64,000 nucleotides of DNA from CAYRHN01 sp964424115 (GTDB lineage Bacteria > Chloroflexota > Anaerolineae > Anaerolineales > Anaerolineaceae), in assembly GCA_964424115.1 (NCBI GenBank), contig CAYRHN010000004.1, positions 222,743-286,742 on the forward strand, read 5' to 3'. Below, piece after piece: positions 61,689-64,000 of the stretch (its first letter is position 1; each line of letters starts with the position of its first letter). The position numbers and the translations under genes were made by a program. Under the pieces are notes generated by a model that saw only the letters and a program-made list of their open reading frames with translations, was not told the DNA's origin and ran no database searches.

Positions 61689-62459
61689 ATGAAATTTGAA
61701 CTCACTTTCCAGGAACAAGATAAACAGAAATTGATTGCGTTTGTTCAAGAGCACCAAGAGCATGTGTTTGTCAAACAGCGCAAATTAAGAAACGTAACCG
61801 GTGAAGTGCCTGCTCGTTCCCGGGGATATTACTGGCACACCATATGTATGTGCTTACTAACTACCCAACAACGATCCAACCCAACCAGCAGGATTAGTAA
61901 ATTCTTACTGGCAAAACCATTTTTGATTTCTCTGGAGAATTGCTATCAAAACGAAGATGTTGAAACATTCATATTGCAGGAGTTGACCAAATTTGGCGGG
62001 ATTCGTTTTGCCCCAAAGATCGCCGATCAATTAAAAAGGAATCTTGCCATGTTAGATTCCAAAGATTGGGAGACTTTGGAACAGGAGGGAAATCAACTTG
62101 AGAAACAACGCAAATTAGAGCCTTCCCCAGAGCACTACAAACTGGAACGAGAAGCAGCCCTCTATATGCAGAAATTTAATGGTTTTGGTCCTAAGCAATC
62201 GCGCAATTTTTGGCAATCCCTCGGATTATCTCGTTATGAATTCGTGCTTGATTCCCGGATTATCAAATGGCTTAAGGAGAGGGGTTTTCCTATTCCTCTT
62301 TCATCCATGGCTTTAGGAGAGGAAGAATACTATAGCTTCATTTCGGATAACCTTCGAAAATGGTGCGTTGAATCCGGAATATTACCTTGTATAATGGATG
62401 CCGCTGTCTTTTCGAGCCAGGATAAGGAGGAATGGCCAGAAGACGCTACCGTCTGGTAG
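61689..62459 (+). CDS. HhH-GPD DNA glycosylase-like protein
   Basis: This 256-residue protein has a helical N-terminal half with LLTTQQRSNPTSRIS, similar to the substrate helix of base-excision glycosylases. FNGFGPKQSRNFWQSLG follows, a helix-hairpin-helix whose Lys aligns with the catalytic Lys of endonuclease III (GVGRKT). LDSRIIKWL places an Asp where the catalytic Asp lies in VDTHV. Both catalytic residues thus appear kept. The known family removes damaged or modified bases. An in-frame TTG precedes the ATG directly. Last gene of the AT-rich cassette. Confidence 0.7.
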   Translation: MKFELTFQEQDKQKLIAFVQEHQEHVFVKQRKLRNVTGEVPARSRGYYWHTICMCLLTTQQRSNPTSRISKFLLAKPFLISLENCYQNEDVETFILQELTKFGGIRFAPKIADQLKRNLAMLDSKDWETLEQEGNQLEKQRKLEPSPEHYKLEREAALYMQKFNGFGPKQSRNFWQSLGLSRYEFVLDSRIIKWLKERGFPIPLSSMALGEEEYYSFISDNLRKWCVESGILPCIMDAAVFSSQDKEEWPEDATVW

Positions 62460-62505
62460 TTGCAGGATACCCTGCCATAAAAATCTTTGCGCCTCCGCGT
62501 GAGCC

Positions 62506-63384
62506 CTACCCTGCCCCCAGCGCCCGGCGCACGTCCGGCCCGGCCACCTCGATCACCTGCCCGGCCTGCATGCGCGAGGCCAGGTAGCCCAGTTCGGGCG
62601 GCATCTGCTCCGGCGGGGTATTGGTCGCCAGCACCGTCAGCAGGCGCTCGCGCTCCTCGTAGCGGCTGTTCAGCAGGCGGAAGATTGTCTCCAGCGCCCA
62701 GCCGGTCAGGTGGGCCTTGTCCAGCTCGTCCAGGCACAGCACGGCCGCCCGGCGGGTCTCGGCGATCAGCCGGTCGGAGGCATCCGCCTCGCCGAACTTT
62801 TCGCGGATCTCCACCAGCAGGTCGGGCAGGGGGATATAGCGCGCCAGCACGTCCACTGCGCGGAAGCCGTTCACCAGCGCCTTGAGCAGGAAGGTCTTGC
62901 CCACCCCGTATTCCCGGCTGGTGAAGGTGACGAACCCGGCCGGGCGCTGGTTCATCCCCAGCAGGCGGCGGGCCGTCTCCAGCGCGGGCGCCTTGGGGGA
63001 GAGTTCCCCGATCACCTGGAAATCCTGCAGGCTGATACGCAGGTCGCGCCCGGACAGGCCGCTGTTGCGCTCCAGGTAGAGGTCCTTCTCGCCCTGGCGG
63101 CAGACCGGGCAGAATTCCACCTTCGTCTCGCCCAGCCACCAGCCGGAGCGCCCGCGGTGCGTCAACCAGCGGCATTCGCCGCGCCCGCCCCGCGGATGGG
63201 GAAAAGGCCCATCGCGGATGAGGAAGAGCATCATCGCGCCCCAGCCGTGGCAGTTGGGGCAGCGCAGGGGATACTCCGTCTCCGGCAGCAGCAGCACGGC
63301 GTTGGGTTCCTCGCGCAGGGCCAGGAATTCCCCCGGCCAGATGCGTTTCCACAGCGTGCCGGATGGAGGGGTAGAAGCGGTCAT
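62506..63384 (-). CDS. DnaC/DnaI/IstB-like ATPase with zinc-binding N-terminus
   Basis: This 292-residue protein has N-terminal CPNCHGWG and CPVCRQG, a probable zinc site. The P-loop is REYGVGKTF, and Walker B is AVLCLDELDKA. Sensor-like TVLATNTPPEQMP and the arginine in ASRM follow, as in helicase loaders and IstB proteins. With an adjacent protein on the same strand it may load a helicase at replication or repair sites, or belong to a mobile element. No transposase is visible. The start at 63384 is preceded by a weak GGAGGT site. Confidence 0.82.
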   Translation of the reverse strand: MTASTPPSGTLWKRIWPGEFLALREEPNAVLLLPETEYPLRCPNCHGWGAMMLFLIRDGPFPHPRGGRGECRWLTHRGRSGWWLGETKVEFCPVCRQGEKDLYLERNSGLSGRDLRISLQDFQVIGELSPKAPALETARRLLGMNQRPAGFVTFTSREYGVGKTFLLKALVNGFRAVDVLARYIPLPDLLVEIREKFGEADASDRLIAETRRAAVLCLDELDKAHLTGWALETIFRLLNSRYEERERLLTVLATNTPPEQMPPELGYLASRMQAGQVIEVAGPDVRRALGAG

Positions 63385-63486
63385 AGGATTACCTCCGTGT
63401 TTCTTCGTGAACCTTCGTGATCTCAGTGGCTAACGATGGTTGGGTTTCGCCTGGTTTCCGGAAAGAATTTTGGCAGATGGGGACGC

Positions 63487-64000
63487 TCAACCCAACCTGC
63501 CGCTATCTGCTGCAGGGGGGAGCTGTCTGCTGTTTGCTGATGTTGGGCTGGGGGCAGCCGCAGCGTCTCCCAGGATGATCTTGCGGATATTGGCGATGGC
63601 CTCTTTGGTGAGCTCGCCTGGGCGGGCAGGGGGCGGGGCATCCGGGTCCTGCAAGGCCCACTCGATCCAGCCGTAGCCCTGGGAGTGATAGAGCTTGCCT
63701 TGCTTGTCGCGCGTGGCGCACCAGCGGGCGTAGAGCGGCTTGAGGCGGGCGGCCAGCTCTGCCTGGGCGGGCCAGCGTTCGCGCAGCGCGGTGATCAATT
63801 CAGTCACCGGTTCGCGGATGTTGAAAGGCACGGCAGCCATTCCGGTGACCTGGCAGTAGATCTCGCGGGCAAATTCGGCCTGGGGGTTGGATTTCTGCAA
63901 AAGAAAATGGGAGGGAGGGGAGGCAGCCGCAGCAGCCGCAGGGGATTTTTCCTGCGCGGTTGCGGATTCTGCTGCTTCTGCTGCTGCTTCTTCTCTCCTC
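63487..64000 (-). CDS. Partial gene upstream of the DnaC-like ATPase, N-terminus outside the window
   Basis: The reading frame stays open to the window edge through a Glu/Ala-rich stretch and a Pro/Ser segment, so the real start lies beyond 64000. The visible 171 residues include FAREIYCQVTGMAAVP and LKPLYARWCATR..LYHSQGYGWIEWAL, then a Pro/Ala-rich tail. This resembles C-terminal parts of phage-like or DnaD/replication-protein-O-like proteins paired with DnaC homologues. It precedes the ATPase by about 100 bases on the same strand, so the two are probably expressed together. Exact family not recognised. Confidence 0.55.
   Translation of the reverse strand, partial: RREEAAAEAAESATAQEKSPAAAAAASPPSHFLLQKSNPQAEFAREIYCQVTGMAAVPFNIREPVTELITALRERWPAQAELAARLKPLYARWCATRDKQGKLYHSQGYGWIEWALQDPDAPPPARPGELTKEAIANIRKIILGDAAAAPSPTSANSRQLPPAADSGRLG

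Noticed and set aside
1..64000. tRNA, rRNA, CRISPR arrays and insertion sequences
   Set aside because: None was found on reading the gaps: no cloverleaf-like stretch with CCA end, no regularly spaced direct repeats, no transposase.

Overview
The window reads as a chromosomal segment of a Gram-positive-like, GC-rich bacterium of the phylum Chloroflexota, most likely class Anaerolineae. This is an inference from several traits: secreted proteins and lipoproteins with long Pro/Thr linkers, a secreted protein ending in FLPMVKK, an ADP-forming acetate-CoA ligase, many -10 boxes of the type TACAAT/TATAAT, and numerous short REP-like palindromes between genes. I see no rRNA, tRNA, CRISPR array, insertion sequence or complete prophage.

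Layout. 0-7.8 kb: a solute-binding protein whose two halves are in circularly permuted order, then a 1988-residue alpha-2-macroglobulin-like lipoprotein that lacks the thioester Cys and Gln. 8-19.4 kb: housekeeping and envelope genes: glmS, a GT-C type membrane glycosyltransferase, a processive GT2, a Ser/Thr kinase, tpiA with a 20-residue internal duplication, an HExxH membrane protein, moaA and upp. 19.4-24.4 kb: a tightly coupled operon of two SPFH-like membrane proteins and a soluble helical protein. 24.4-29.9 kb: a phosphatase, then a three-gene operon (radical SAM activase, coiled-coil protein, AAA+ protein with two CbbX/SpoVK-type modules) behind a near-consensus promoter with a GAAC-N4-GTTC box on its start site. 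29.9-34.7 kb: MarR regulator with a heterodimeric ABC exporter. 35-38.1 kb: TetR regulator, two NAD(P)-dependent Rossmann enzymes and a dual-specificity phosphatase in one operon. 38.2-50.5 kb: GPH sugar symporter, HEPN-type protein, acetate-CoA ligase, transglutaminase lipoprotein, adenosine-specific kinase, lipoprotein, DUF402 and an orphan ABC ATPase, and a DUF2089/SHOCT/MFS operon. 50.5-60 kb: cell-surface genes (CAP-LysM, CBS, LysM-M23, FG-GAP-type repeats), gyrA, a small membrane protein and birA. 60.2-62.5 kb: an AT-rich cassette of Mrr endonuclease, PD-(D/E)XK-like protein and HhH-GPD glycosylase-like protein, a probable restriction or defence island. 62.5-64 kb: a DnaC/DnaI-like ATPase and a partial gene running off the end.

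The best candidates for an undescribed system are the radical SAM/coiled-coil/tandem-AAA+ operon with its SOS-like operator (25.25-29.89 kb) and the Mrr/PD-(D/E)XK/glycosylase cassette (60.27-62.46 kb). The permuted binding protein at the start of the window is the clearest unusual gene architecture. All assignments come from reading motifs by eye; no database search was run.
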